Source of the DNA: Cyclobacterium marinum DSM 745
GTDB lineage: Bacteria > Bacteroidota > Bacteroidia > Cytophagales > Cyclobacteriaceae
DNA: 64,000 nt
Reading direction: 5' to 3'
NCBI RefSeq assembly: GCF_000222485.1
Contig: NC_015914.1
Location: forward strand, 992,001-1,056,000
Of this stretch, positions 9,210 through 19,841 are shown one piece after another. Position 1 is the stretch's first letter; the number at the start of each line of letters is the position of its first letter. The position numbers were made by a program, and so were the translations under genes. The notes below the pieces were generated by a model. That model had not been told where the DNA came from. It saw only the letters and a list, made by a program, of their open reading frames with translations, and did not search any database.

Positions 9210-12200
9210 ATGAAGAATATTTTACTCTGTTTTGTACTTATCGCATGCACAACAATTTCTGCTTTTGCTCAGAACAGGACAGTGACAGGGAGGGTAACCT
9301 CAGAAGATGAACCGGAGGGAATTCCGGGCGTAAACGTTCTAGTTAAAGGTTCTATGGTAGGATCTATAACAGATATTGACGGCAACTATTCTGTAGCTGT
9401 ACCTGATGGATCAAGCACACTGGTATTTAGTTTTGTTGGCTATATGAGTCAAGAAGTAAATGTCGGCAATCGGACAACGATTGATATTGTATTACAACAA
9501 GATGTCAATGAACTTTCAGAAGTTGTAATTACCGCCTTAGGGGTAGAGAGGAATAGGAATGAATTGGCCTATTCTGCACAGGAAGTAGACGGGGACCTAA
9601 TCACCCGAACGAGAAGTCCGGATTTTGTTAATTCCCTATCCGGTAAGGTGGCAGGTCTAGACATCAGGAGCAATAATACCATGGGGGGATCTACCAATGT
9701 TATTATTAGGGGCTACTCCTCTATAACAGGCAACAACCAAGCCCTTTTCGTAATTGATGGAGTTCCCATCAGCAATGCGAATAACAACACCAGCACCAAA
9801 GCTTATGAAGCCAATGAAAGCTTTGGTAGCCAACAAACTGGACGCGTTGGAACTGACTTCGGAAATGCAGCTGCGGATTTAAACCCCGACAATATAGAAT
9901 CAGTTAACGTATTGAAAGGAGCAGCAGCAACAGCGCTTTATGGTTCTCGTGCAGCCAACGGTGTGATCATGATTACCACCAAGAAAGGCAAGGAAAACAG
10001 CATGGATATCACCATTAACTCCGGTGTCATTTGGAGCTCAATTGACAAAAGCACATTTGTAAGGTACCAGAAAGACTATGGTGCAGGTTATATAGATGCT
10101 TTCAGAACACCCCAAGACCTTGGAGGTGGAGTTGGTCCGGTGGTCAGATTTCAAGATGACGCCTCTTACGGACCTGCATTTGATCCCAGCCTAATGGTTT
10201 ACCAATGGGATGCATTGGATCCATTTTCTCCCACTTACGGGCAAATGACACCATGGGTGGCTGCACAAAATGATCCAAGTACTTTTTATGAAACCGGCCT
10301 GAACTCCAACCAAAGCATCATTATCAGCGGTGGTGGAAATGATGCTACTTTTAGCTTAGGATATACCAGAAATGATATCAAAGGCAATCTTCCAAACAGT
10401 ACCATTGACAAAGACCAATTCAATTTCAACGGATCCTACAAGGCTTCGGATAAATTGACAATTTCAGCTTCCGGAAACTATGCAAGAACTGTAGGTATGG
10501 GTAGATATGGCACAGGTTATAACGGTAGAAATCCCAATCAGCAATTTAGGCAATGGTGGCAAACCAATGTCGATATAAGAGATCAGGAAGCAGCCTACTG
10601 GAGAAATGAACAAAACATAACTTGGAACTGGAACAGTTCTAACACTGGCCCCATTTACTCAGACAACTTGTACTGGACAAGGTATCAAAATTACTCCAAT
10701 GACAGTAGAGACAATTTTTATGGATACGCCTCTGTAAATTATGAAATAAATGATTGGCTTAGTGTTATGGGTCGGGCTTCTTTTAACACCACCATTGACT
10801 TACAAGAAGAGCGGGTCGCTATTGGAAGTGCAGATGTCAGCCAATACACCAGGTTCAATAGAGATTTCAATGAGTCCAACTTTGACCTACTATTAAATTT
10901 CAATAAGGACATATCCGAAGACATCAGCTTTACCGGGTTATTAGGCTCCAATATCAGAAGAAGTAGAATGAGCTCTATAAGAGCAAGTACTAATGGAGGG
11001 TTAGTAGTCCCGGGATTGTATAGTTTATCAAATTCACGCAATCCTATTCAGCCGCCGTTTGAGGAAGTCGAAAATATCGGCGTAGATGGAGTTTTTGCCA
11101 ATGCCAACTTTGGCTACAAAGAAACATTGTTTGTGGAGATTTCGGCAAGACAGGATAAATCAACCACCTTGCCAGAAGATAACAACACCTATTTTTACCC
11201 GGCTGCTGCAGCCAATTTGGTGTTCTCAAACTTAATAGATGTACCATGGATTACCCACGGGAAAATCAGGGCAAATTATGCTGAAGTAGGAAATGATGCC
11301 CCGGCACTGAGTTTATACAATGTCTATGCTTCACAGACCGGATACGGTTCTATTCCAATCTTTTCATTGCCCAGTACCAGAAATAACAATTCCTTATTGC
11401 CTGAAAGACAAAAAAGTTTTGAAGCAGGCATGGAGTTAGACTTTTTCAGTAGCCTTTTTGGTTTCGATGTAACCTATTATAAGTCCAATACCATTAATCA
11501 AATTCTTCCTGTAAATACCTCCGCTGCCAGTGGCTATACCAAAAGGTTTGTCAACGCTGGAGAGGTTCAAAACCAAGGAATTGAGGTTTCTGCTTTTGTG
11601 ACCCCTATACAAACAAGGGATTTTTCTTGGACCATGAACCTGAATTTTGCCAGGAATAGAAATGAGGTCATTAGTCTATTTGGAGAAGGGGAAAACAAAG
11701 TACTCAACGTACCAATTGCTTCTTTCCAAGGCGGCGTTTCAGTAAATGCAGCAGTGGGTGAACCCTATGGAATTATTAAGGGTAGAGATTTTATCTATAC
11801 CAATGGACAACCTACAGTTAATGAAGACGGATATTACATGGTTTCGGAAAACTCGGACGAAGTCATAGGAGACCCAAATCCTGACTGGATAGGTGGAATT
11901 AACAACACACTGGCCTACAAAGGAATTTCTTTGGGCTTCCTAATTGATATTCGAAGTGGTGGAGACGTTTTCTCCTTGGATCAGTACTACGGTGAAGGAA
12001 CCGGCTTATACCCTAAAACAGCAGCAATTAATCAAAAAGGGTTTCCATCCCGTCTACCTGTAGAAGATGGTGGAGGAGTTTTGCTTCCCGGAGTGAAAGA
12101 AGATGGCAGCCCCAATGATATTTATGCTGAAAACCTAAATGGTGACGGCGTCACTCCTTTTGGATACGCTGCAAATAATTATGGCGAGTCCCCCCGCTCA

Positions 12201-12464
12201 CTCTATACTTTTGACGGTAGCTTTGTAAAACTAAGAGAAGTAGCCCTTACCTACACATTGCCTGCTTCTTTGATGCAAAAAATTGGAGTTTTTGAAAGTG
12301 TAGACCTTCAATTTATCGGTCGAAACTTATGGATCATTCATAAGAACATGGAATTCTCTGACCCGGAAGAAGGATTAAGCTCAGGGAATGCCGGTAGAGG
12401 TTATCAAAGCGGAGCTTATCCTGCTTTAAAGAATTATGGTTTTAATGTTCGGTTAAATTTCTAA
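9210..12464 (+). CDS. SusC/RagA-family TonB-linked outer membrane protein
   Basis: A 1084-residue TonB-dependent transporter of the outer membrane. There is a signal peptide ending SAFAQ, a carboxypeptidase-regulatory-like domain at ~22-110 (VTGRVTSEDEPEGIPGVNVLVKG), and then the EVVITALG segment leading into the plug domain (~110-250, with VIIRGYSSITGNNQALFVIDGVPI). A long beta barrel follows, ending in the aromatic NVRLNF terminus. It works with the SusD lipoprotein 10 bases downstream to import an oligosaccharide or other large nutrient. There is no sugar-cleaving enzyme next to this pair, so the substrate cannot be guessed. Confidence 0.95.
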   Translation: MKNILLCFVLIACTTISAFAQNRTVTGRVTSEDEPEGIPGVNVLVKGSMVGSITDIDGNYSVAVPDGSSTLVFSFVGYMSQEVNVGNRTTIDIVLQQDVNELSEVVITALGVERNRNELAYSAQEVDGDLITRTRSPDFVNSLSGKVAGLDIRSNNTMGGSTNVIIRGYSSITGNNQALFVIDGVPISNANNNTSTKAYEANESFGSQQTGRVGTDFGNAAADLNPDNIESVNVLKGAAATALYGSRAANGVIMITTKKGKENSMDITINSGVIWSSIDKSTFVRYQKDYGAGYIDAFRTPQDLGGGVGPVVRFQDDASYGPAFDPSLMVYQWDALDPFSPTYGQMTPWVAAQNDPSTFYETGLNSNQSIIISGGGNDATFSLGYTRNDIKGNLPNSTIDKDQFNFNGSYKASDKLTISASGNYARTVGMGRYGTGYNGRNPNQQFRQWWQTNVDIRDQEAAYWRNEQNITWNWNSSNTGPIYSDNLYWTRYQNYSNDSRDNFYGYASVNYEINDWLSVMGRASFNTTIDLQEERVAIGSADVSQYTRFNRDFNESNFDLLLNFNKDISEDISFTGLLGSNIRRSRMSSIRASTNGGLVVPGLYSLSNSRNPIQPPFEEVENIGVDGVFANANFGYKETLFVEISARQDKSTTLPEDNNTYFYPAAAANLVFSNLIDVPWITHGKIRANYAEVGNDAPALSLYNVYASQTGYGSIPIFSLPSTRNNNSLLPERQKSFEAGMELDFFSSLFGFDVTYYKSNTINQILPVNTSAASGYTKRFVNAGEVQNQGIEVSAFVTPIQTRDFSWTMNLNFARNRNEVISLFGEGENKVLNVPIASFQGGVSVNAAVGEPYGIIKGRDFIYTNGQPTVNEDGYYMVSENSDEVIGDPNPDWIGGINNTLAYKGISLGFLIDIRSGGDVFSLDQYYGEGTGLYPKTAAINQKGFPSRLPVEDGGGVLLPGVKEDGSPNDIYAENLNGDGVTPFGYAANNYGESPRSLYTFDGSFVKLREVALTYTLPASLMQKIGVFESVDLQFIGRNLWIIHKNMEFSDPEEGLSSGNAGRGYQSGAYPALKNYGFNVRLNF

Positions 12465-12474
12465 ACCTGAGAAG

Positions 12475-13911
12475 ATGAAAAAGATATTTATAAGTATATT
12501 CTCCATGATACTAATGGCATCATGTGTAGAAAATTTAGAGGATTATAATGTGGACCAAAAGAGTGCTGCAAATGTGCCACCTGCCACACTATATACCGGA
12601 GCAGTAAAAGAGCTTTCGGATGTAATTACGACGCCGGATGTGAACATAAATAATTACAGGTTTTATGTTCAGCAATGGACGACTACTCAATATTTGGATG
12701 AGCCCAGGTACAATATGACCACTCGGCTCATTCCTCAAAATGTATGGCAAGCTTTGTATAGAGATGTTTTGGCAGATTTAGGAGAATCTAAAAGGCTGGT
12801 CGAAGAAGATGCATTCACTACAGATGCCATAAAAGGGAATCAAATGGCCCAGATAGAAATCATGGAAGTTTTTGCCTGGTCTGTGTTACTAAACACCTTT
12901 GGAAATGTACCTTATTCGGAAGCTTTGAATCCGGATAATTCACTTCCTGCTTATGACGATGCAGCTACTGTGTATGAAGAAATCCTTAGCCGTCTGGATG
13001 CAGCTCTTAACCGCATAGATCCGGATGAAACCGGTTTTGATGAAGGAGATATCATCTATGAAGGAGATATGGAATTGTGGTGGAAGTTTGGAAATACCCT
13101 TAAATTAAAACTAGGAATGGTCATTGCTGATGTCAATAGCAGCTTGGCACAAAGCGCTGTAGAAGCTGCTGCTCCCAATGTATTTATGGACAATTCAGAC
13201 AATGGCGCTTTCCCCTATTTAAGTGCTCCTCCAAATAACAATCCGGTTTCGGAAGAGATGAATCCTTTGTTTACCTCCAGACAGGATTACGTGGTTGCAA
13301 ACACCCTCGTGGACGCCATGAACGAACTAAATGATCCAAGAAGGGCTTTCTATTTTACTCAGGTGGATGGAGAATACAAAGGGGGTATTTACGGGTTTTC
13401 AAACTCCTATTCAGATTTCTCCACAATTAATCCAACCATAACAGACCCTACCTTTGAGGCCTTATTATTGGACTATTCAGAGGTGAAATTCCTGCTTGCA
13501 GAAGCTGTTGAGCGAGGCTATAATGTTGAAGGTACTGCTGAAGAGCACTATAACGAAGCTATTGCTGCTTCTATAGCCTATTGGGGTGGAACCGAGGAAC
13601 AGACCAATACTTATCTCGCACAACCTCAAGTTGATTATTCATCTGCTCCCGGTGATTGGAAGGATAAAATTGGCAACCAAAAATGGATTGCCCTATACAA
13701 TCGAGGTTATGATGCTTGGCTTGAATGGAGAAGACTGGACGCCCCGGACTTACAACCACCATCTGTGGAAGGAGCAAGTGAGCTAGTAATACCTAAAAGG
13801 GTAATATACCCTATTAATGAACAAACACTCAATGGCACTAACAGGTCAGCTGCCGGACAAGCCATTGGAGGTGACAACAGTGAAACCTACCTTTGGTGGG
13901 ACATAGAATAG
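12475..13911 (+). CDS. SusD/RagB-like nutrient-binding outer membrane lipoprotein
   Basis: A 478-residue surface lipoprotein that binds the substrate delivered to the SusC channel. The lipobox is LMASC with the cysteine at residue 17. The tetratricopeptide-like helical fold is indicated by segments such as QIEIMEVFAWSVLLNTFGNVPYSEAL and LLLDYSEVKFLLAEAVERGY. The pattern matches the SusD-like_2 branch. It forms an operon with the SusC gene (10-base gap) and is followed by a strong terminator at 13958-13992. Confidence 0.92.
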   Translation: MKKIFISIFSMILMASCVENLEDYNVDQKSAANVPPATLYTGAVKELSDVITTPDVNINNYRFYVQQWTTTQYLDEPRYNMTTRLIPQNVWQALYRDVLADLGESKRLVEEDAFTTDAIKGNQMAQIEIMEVFAWSVLLNTFGNVPYSEALNPDNSLPAYDDAATVYEEILSRLDAALNRIDPDETGFDEGDIIYEGDMELWWKFGNTLKLKLGMVIADVNSSLAQSAVEAAAPNVFMDNSDNGAFPYLSAPPNNNPVSEEMNPLFTSRQDYVVANTLVDAMNELNDPRRAFYFTQVDGEYKGGIYGFSNSYSDFSTINPTITDPTFEALLLDYSEVKFLLAEAVERGYNVEGTAEEHYNEAIAASIAYWGGTEEQTNTYLAQPQVDYSSAPGDWKDKIGNQKWIALYNRGYDAWLEWRRLDAPDLQPPSVEGASELVIPKRVIYPINEQTLNGTNRSAAGQAIGGDNSETYLWWDIE

Positions 13912-13957
13912 GAGTCTTAAATCTTATCAACACCTCCTTTCAACCTGTAAGAGGATT

Positions 13958-13992
13958 AAAAAAAGCGATTCTTAGATAGAATCGCTTTTTTT
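13958..13992 (+). terminator. intrinsic terminator after first SusC/SusD pair
   Basis: An 8-bp stem GCGATTCT/AGAATCGC (13965-13972 and 13978-13985) with a 5-base loop, preceded by an A run and followed by a T7 run. The flanking A and T runs can pair as well, so it could act in both directions. Confidence 0.85.
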
Positions 13993-14141
13993 ACCTATTA
14001 AAGAATTTAACCGAAATTGTATTAGGCTTTGTAATGCGTATTGTAATCTCTCCAAACTATAACCAAGTGGCTATTCTTGAAGCCATTTAAGCACATAATA
14101 GATAGGCTATTGTGTACTTATAGTTTAACGAACTTATCCTA

Positions 14142-15494
14142 TTAATCTTCTAATAGGATTCCTGCCAATTGTTTTAGCTTAAGCTCTTCAAATTTGGCAT
14201 TGTATTTTGCTATGCTGAAATTATTTTGTGCATTTCTCAAATTCAATTGTGCTTGCCTGAATTCTATCGAGTTAATTTGACCTTGTTTGTACAAATCATC
14301 ACTGCGCTCAAAATTCTTAACCGCCGTTTCTAGGTTTGCTTTCTCAGCATTGAATACAAACAATGCATTTTGATAAGAAGAATGAGCATTGAGCACATCT
14401 CGCTTTATCGAATATTCAGTTTGCTCTTTTAATACTTGCTGACGTTCAATTTCTACTCTTGCATTTTTATTTCTTACCCGAGTTGTACCTCCATCAAAAA
14501 TATTCCAGCTCAAAGTGAATCCGGCTTGCGGGCCATAATTATAGCTTCCAGTTACAAATGCACCCGCAGGGTTTTTATTTCCTGCATAATTATACCCGGC
14601 ATTTAATGATACAGCAGGAAACCAACCGGATTGACTGGCCTTTAAAGCAAACTCACTGTTTCTCAATTGACTATTGGTTTGCTCAATCATTACATTTCTC
14701 TGATAAGCCTGACTTACCAGCTCATCTTTACTTCCCGGCATGGAGAAGGAAACGGTGGTATCTACCACAAAATCGGTTTCAATTTCTCGACCCATGATCA
14801 AGTTTAGATTCCTTCTTGCATTTTCTAATTCTTGCGTAGTGTTGAGCAAATTAATACTGTCATTGTTCACATCAACCTGTGCATTCAACAGGTCAATCTG
14901 CGTAGTCTGTCCATATTCAAAACTATAAGCAGCACGTTGCATTCTGGATGTGGAAATACTCAAAGCATTTTTTAAAATACTTACACTCTCCGTTAATTGC
15001 GCCATCAAAAAATAAGCATTAGATAATTCTAAAACTGTATTCTCGATGATTTGTCTCGCCTGCAATTCTGAAATGTTGTACAACTCTCTCAGCTGTTTGT
15101 AATTGTACATCCTTCCAAATCCGTCGAACAACACGTAATTTAAAGCGACAGAGCCACTGTAGTTATAGGCATCAGTTGGGTCATAACTAAAATCACCATT
15201 GGCAGTTTGATTTTCCCCTTGATAACCTGAAACCCCTACACTCCCATTGGCCACAACTGAAGGCAAATAACCACTATTTAAAATGCTTTGATTATTATTG
15301 GCAACCTCTACATCTTTTTCAGCAACTTTAATATCATAATTGTATTTCAACGTAAGATTCATTGCGTCTTCACGCGTGAGCTTCTCTTGACCATTTGCCA
15401 TCAAGCCAGTGGCAAAAAAAACCACCACAACAATCAATGTAAATAACTGAGACTGATACAACTCCCCTAGGATATTTTTTATTTTTGCACTCAT
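14142..15494 (-). CDS. TolC-family outer membrane efflux protein
   Basis: The outer membrane channel of a tripartite pump. The sequence shows the paired coiled-coil repeats of the family (LTREDAMNLTLKYNYDIKVAEKDV early, and FERSDDLYKQGQINSIEFRQAQLNLRNAQ near the end). I prefer the ATG at 15494, four bases after the RND pump stop, because it gives a normal signal peptide with a hydrophobic core (FTLIVVVVFFATGLMANGQ). The longest frame starts at 15578 and would overlap the pump gene by 80 bases. It is the last gene of the marR-adaptor-pump-channel operon. Confidence 0.9.
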   Translation of the reverse strand: MSAKIKNILGELYQSQLFTLIVVVVFFATGLMANGQEKLTREDAMNLTLKYNYDIKVAEKDVEVANNNQSILNSGYLPSVVANGSVGVSGYQGENQTANGDFSYDPTDAYNYSGSVALNYVLFDGFGRMYNYKQLRELYNISELQARQIIENTVLELSNAYFLMAQLTESVSILKNALSISTSRMQRAAYSFEYGQTTQIDLLNAQVDVNNDSINLLNTTQELENARRNLNLIMGREIETDFVVDTTVSFSMPGSKDELVSQAYQRNVMIEQTNSQLRNSEFALKASQSGWFPAVSLNAGYNYAGNKNPAGAFVTGSYNYGPQAGFTLSWNIFDGGTTRVRNKNARVEIERQQVLKEQTEYSIKRDVLNAHSSYQNALFVFNAEKANLETAVKNFERSDDLYKQGQINSIEFRQAQLNLRNAQNNFSIAKYNAKFEELKLKQLAGILLED

Positions 15495-15498
15495 TTTT

Positions 15499-18400
15499 TT
15501 AAGCATTCTGCGTTGATTCTTCATTTTCATGCAGTTCCTCCACTGCAGGCTCCACTGATTCTTTTGATGGCTTGACACCTTCCCATAGCCAAATTGTATA
15601 CACTTTTAAAGCATTGCCAACAGACAACAACATCGGTAGCATAATTAGGGTTAGCACTGTAGCGATGGCAATTCCGTAAGCAATGGCAATTGCCATTGGA
15701 ATTAGAAATTGAGCCTGCCGGCTTTTCTCCAATATCAGCGGTGAGAGGCCGGCTATTGTCGTCACAGATGTTAAGAATATGGCACGAAATCTGGATTTTC
15801 CGGCCTGAATTAAAGCTTCATCAAAGTCAAGACCTTCTTGCAAGAAATTGTTAAACTTACTAATTAGTACCAAACCGTCATTGACCACTATACCAATTAG
15901 GGCAATGATACCCAGTAGGGACAACATATTAATAGGAAAATCATGCAACCAATGTCCCCAAGCCACACCAATCAAACTGAAGGGTATCATAACCAAGAGC
16001 AATATTGGCTGCAAATAAGAACGAAAAGTAAAGGCGATGATGACTAATATTAAAAAGATGATAATCGGGAAAACCTTACTGGCAGAAGCAGTCACCTTTC
16101 CGGCCTCACGATTTTGTCCTTCATACAAAGCTGAAACAGTCGGGTATTTGGCCATGATCTCAGGCATTACATTGTCCCTTATATCTGCTATAATATCTGA
16201 AGAGCTATCCTTTGGATCTTTTAAATCGGCCTCCACTTTTATCTCTCGTTTTCCATCCAAGTGATTGATAGTAATCTCTCCACGAGCAATATAATAAGTT
16301 GCAATTTCACTTAATGGAACACGATTCCCTGAGGCACTTACAATGTGCATATTGTCCAGGTTCAAAATAGAGGAACGCCCTTCTCTTTCATAGCGGACCC
16401 AAACAATTATTTCATCTTGTCCACGCTGAAACCTTTGCACCTGTAAACCATTAAAACCAGCCCGTACCTGCCCTATTACATCATTTAAAGTGAAACCCAA
16501 AACATAAGCTTTGTCCTTTAACTCAATATTAATCTCATTGATCCCTGCGGGATCATTATCACTTATGTCACGCAATAGGCTGTTTTCCTTTATCTTTTCC
16601 TTAAGTTCTAATTTGGCTGCTTTTAACTCTTCTATATTATAACTTAATAAAGATACAGAAACAGGTTTTCCTCCAAAACTAGACCCTGCATCAAACGTTA
16701 AACTCTCCGCAGAAGGGTGCTCCCCGGCAGCTTGAGCAATTGACCCTGCTATTTCAGAAGCCGTAAAGTCCCGATTCTCACCGGGTAGTAAATTTATTTT
16801 TAATGAAGCATTGGCTGTTCCGGGGCCAATTCTTTTGATGATGCTTTGAAATACTTCAACACCCCCCGTCTGCTTTGCGGTGTATTCTTTATTGACCTCT
16901 AAGGCTACCTTTTCTATTTGTGTAATTATGGAATCTGTCACGTCAGGATTAATCCCTTGTGGCATTTTTAAGGTAACATTGACCTGGTCTGAAGCAATTA
17001 CGGGAAAAAAGGTAGTTCTTATAATCCCCCCTTGGATGGCTCCGGTAGTGATCACAAACAAGGCGATAAGGATGGAAAAACCCAAAACCTTATTCTCCAT
17101 AAAAAAATGAAGCACCGGGCTATAGAACTTATCCCTCAAATAATTCAAAAATGTCGTGGCCTTTGTATTAAACCAATATTCTTTCTGATCACTGGAAAGC
17201 GCCTTGGAATGCGCCACATGAGCAGGTAGAATTACCAAGGCTTCAAATAGTGAAAAGGTTAGCGTTAAAATCACCACTATGGATACCTCTCCAAAAAACT
17301 CTCCTAACCGGCCATCCAGATAAAAGAACGTTGAAAAGGCGACTAGTGTGGTAATAATGGCCGAAGTAATGGCCGGTAAAACTTCCGTGGTCCCATCTAT
17401 GGCTGCCTGCACTCGAGATTTCCCCTGTTCATAGTGATGGAAAATATTTTCAGCTATCACGATGCCATCATCAACCAAAATCCCAATCACAATAATCATC
17501 CCAAATAGAGAAAGTACATTTATCGTAATATCAAAATATGATGCAACCATAAACATCCCCATAAAAGAAATAGGAATACCAAAAGCCACCCAAGCGGCCA
17601 ATCTGGGACGCAAAAACAAGGAAAGAAAAAACAATACCAATGCAATCCCTTGAATGCCATTGACCAATAAAAGCTCCGTACGTTCTACAACTATTTGAGA
17701 TCTGTCATTGGTAATATTCAGCTGAATGTTGTTGTGCGTTTCATTGAATTCATTGGCATAGATAGTTGCCTTCTCTGCTGCTTCAATTAAATCTTCGTTG
17801 TTTGTTGTGCTTATGGTAAATGATATGGAAGGTTGATTATCGAAATAACTTCTATCTGGGGTTTCAGACCAAGCATCTTCCGTAACTGCCACATCACCTA
17901 ATGTGACAATGGCCCCATTCTCTTCGGTTTTTAAAATGATGTTATTGAGCTCTTTCCCATAATAAGATCGATTATTTACACGTATCAAGTAATCCTCCGC
18001 CTCAGTTTTAATGGCACCACCTGTAACCAATATGTTATTATTGGCCACTGCACTGGCAACATCACTAAAAGTCAAATTATAAGACCGCAAAACTTCCTCA
18101 TTTACAGAAACGGTAATTTCTTCATCGGGATAGCCGGCAATTGTCAACTGAGAAATTCCATCAATACCACGCAAGTCATTCTCTATTTCTCTTCCTATTG
18201 TTTTAAGGGTTTTTAAAGGGATATTTTCTCCACTTAAAGCCAACTCTATGGAAACATTTAGATTTTCATTTTTGGCTACTACCGGTGGCTCCATTTCTGC
18301 AGGAAAAGAAGGCACTTTATCTACGGCATTCTTTACATCAGCTAGTAATATATCTATATCATAACCTTTGATAGCCTCAATAGAAATGCTTGCGGTATTT

Positions 18401-18660
18401 TCTGAGGAGGCCGACGTAAAACGGTCTATCCCCACGATTCCACGTAAATTGTCTTCGATTTTAAGAACAACTCCTTCTTCCATTTCTTGTGGAGATGCAC
18501 CGGGATAATTGATTGTAATGTCAATAAATTTAGAATCCTGTAAGGGGAAAAAACTGGATTTCAAGGACAACATCCCAAAGACTCCAAGCACCACTACCGC
18601 CAGGATAATGACATTTACAGCCACAGGGAATTTAATAAAATGTGTGATAATCGACTTCAT
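15499..18660 (-). CDS. RND-family efflux pump, inner membrane permease (AcrB-like)
   Basis: A 1053-residue resistance-nodulation-division permease that exports substrates using the proton gradient. It starts with a membrane helix and FPLQDSKFIDITINYPGASPQEMEE, has two sets of membrane helices split by large periplasmic loops, and carries the helix GILVDDGIVIAENIFHHYEQ (paired aspartates, proton relay) with its second-half counterpart GIVVNDGLVLISKFN. Length normal. The order adaptor-pump-TolC and the MarR regulator suggest drug or toxic-compound export rather than metal export. The substrate is not deducible. Confidence 0.93.
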   Translation of the reverse strand: MKSIITHFIKFPVAVNVIILAVVVLGVFGMLSLKSSFFPLQDSKFIDITINYPGASPQEMEEGVVLKIEDNLRGIVGIDRFTSASSENTASISIEAIKGYDIDILLADVKNAVDKVPSFPAEMEPPVVAKNENLNVSIELALSGENIPLKTLKTIGREIENDLRGIDGISQLTIAGYPDEEITVSVNEEVLRSYNLTFSDVASAVANNNILVTGGAIKTEAEDYLIRVNNRSYYGKELNNIILKTEENGAIVTLGDVAVTEDAWSETPDRSYFDNQPSISFTISTTNNEDLIEAAEKATIYANEFNETHNNIQLNITNDRSQIVVERTELLLVNGIQGIALVLFFLSLFLRPRLAAWVAFGIPISFMGMFMVASYFDITINVLSLFGMIIVIGILVDDGIVIAENIFHHYEQGKSRVQAAIDGTTEVLPAITSAIITTLVAFSTFFYLDGRLGEFFGEVSIVVILTLTFSLFEALVILPAHVAHSKALSSDQKEYWFNTKATTFLNYLRDKFYSPVLHFFMENKVLGFSILIALFVITTGAIQGGIIRTTFFPVIASDQVNVTLKMPQGINPDVTDSIITQIEKVALEVNKEYTAKQTGGVEVFQSIIKRIGPGTANASLKINLLPGENRDFTASEIAGSIAQAAGEHPSAESLTFDAGSSFGGKPVSVSLLSYNIEELKAAKLELKEKIKENSLLRDISDNDPAGINEINIELKDKAYVLGFTLNDVIGQVRAGFNGLQVQRFQRGQDEIIVWVRYEREGRSSILNLDNMHIVSASGNRVPLSEIATYYIARGEITINHLDGKREIKVEADLKDPKDSSSDIIADIRDNVMPEIMAKYPTVSALYEGQNREAGKVTASASKVFPIIIFLILVIIAFTFRSYLQPILLLVMIPFSLIGVAWGHWLHDFPINMLSLLGIIALIGIVVNDGLVLISKFNNFLQEGLDFDEALIQAGKSRFRAIFLTSVTTIAGLSPLILEKSRQAQFLIPMAIAIAYGIAIATVLTLIMLPMLLSVGNALKVYTIWLWEGVKPSKESVEPAVEELHENEESTQNA

Positions 18661-18716
18661 TATTTATCTAGTCATGGGTGAAAAACTGTAAGAAAAATGC
18701 AAAACAGAAATCACCG

Positions 18717-19841
18717 TTATTGCTCCGTGTAGATAGTAACTTTCATGCCCGGGTAAGCTCCTGTAGGTAACTTGGAAAGCACATGCTCACCATCCTTTAA
18801 GCCGCTTATCACCACCGATTTTTCCTTATAAAACAATGGTTCAATTGTTTTTTGGACAAGTATTGAATCCTCAACTACAAAGACCTGATTCTTATCAAAA
18901 ATCACGCTTCTGCTTAATTCATATGCGTTTTCAACCTCTGTAGCCATTATATTTGTCTTCACATACATGCCTTCTTCCAAGCCATCACCTTTCACCTGCA
19001 CATAGACATTTGTAGTTTGAGTTTCACTATTGACTAGTCTGTTGATTCGGACAATTTCTCCAATCCATTTTTTGGAATCATTATTCGTGGAAGTCACCGT
19101 TACCTTTTGACCAATCTTTAAAAAACCAATCATACTAGCACTAACCGGTGCTTCAATTTCAAAAACTGTAGGCTGAATAAATTCTCCCAACTTTTGTCCG
19201 GGTCTAATCAATGATCCCGGAGTCACCAAAGCCTCCACTAATACCCCATCAAATGGCGCCGTAATATTGTATTTGGCCAATGTCAACTCCATATTCCTAA
19301 CATTGTAATAGGTAGAGTAAATGTTTCGCCCCGTAATGAACATTTTTTCCTTATTGGATTCATATTCCGGAAGAGGGGGCAATGGGTTATTCACATCAAT
19401 TTGTTTTAGGAAATCATTCCATTTATCAAATGATGAAGCGTAATCTAATCGAAGGTCAGCAAGGGCAGAAGTTACCAAATTCTGAAGACTGCTTTTCTGG
19501 GACATTAAGCTTGCTCGGTAAACATCGGATTCTATAGCAACTAAAGGTTTACCTTTTTTGTAGCTGGCTCCCTCCTTAAAACTTCCTATAGGAGATATCA
19601 TCACACCTTGCACTTCTGCGTAAATCTCAACTCTATTTTTGGCCTCCAAACTTCCTGTAGCAGTAAAATCCAAAGGTATGGTGGAATTTTTTATGGTTTC
19701 TGCAAATACTGTAGCGGTGAAAACACCTTTGTTTTTTAAAGGTGGCTTTTTGCTTTCTTTCAGAATATTAGACAAGGTAAACCCTCCAAACAAAACCGCA
19801 ATACTTACGCCAATAATGATTAGTTTTCTTTTCATATACAC
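18717..19841 (-). CDS. RND efflux periplasmic adaptor subunit (HlyD/AcrA family)
   Basis: A 374-residue membrane fusion protein that links the RND pump to TolC. It has an N-terminal membrane anchor (residues ~5-25), a barrel-sandwich domain (TGSLEAKNRVEIYAEVQGVM, and later KYNITAPFDGVLVEALVTPGSLIRPGQKLGEF), a short helical hairpin between them and a C-terminal beta-barrel with GLKDGEHVLSKLPTGAYPGMKV. It lies between marR (1-base overlap) and the pump gene (56-base gap), consistent with one transcript. Confidence 0.92.
   Translation of the reverse strand: MYMKRKLIIIGVSIAVLFGGFTLSNILKESKKPPLKNKGVFTATVFAETIKNSTIPLDFTATGSLEAKNRVEIYAEVQGVMISPIGSFKEGASYKKGKPLVAIESDVYRASLMSQKSSLQNLVTSALADLRLDYASSFDKWNDFLKQIDVNNPLPPLPEYESNKEKMFITGRNIYSTYYNVRNMELTLAKYNITAPFDGVLVEALVTPGSLIRPGQKLGEFIQPTVFEIEAPVSASMIGFLKIGQKVTVTSTNNDSKKWIGEIVRINRLVNSETQTTNVYVQVKGDGLEEGMYVKTNIMATEVENAYELSRSVIFDKNQVFVVEDSILVQKTIEPLFYKEKSVVISGLKDGEHVLSKLPTGAYPGMKVTIYTEQ

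Noticed and set aside
10739..11041. 100-residue minus-strand frame inside the first SusC gene
   Set aside because: It is antisense to a well-supported SusC gene and shows no family pattern.
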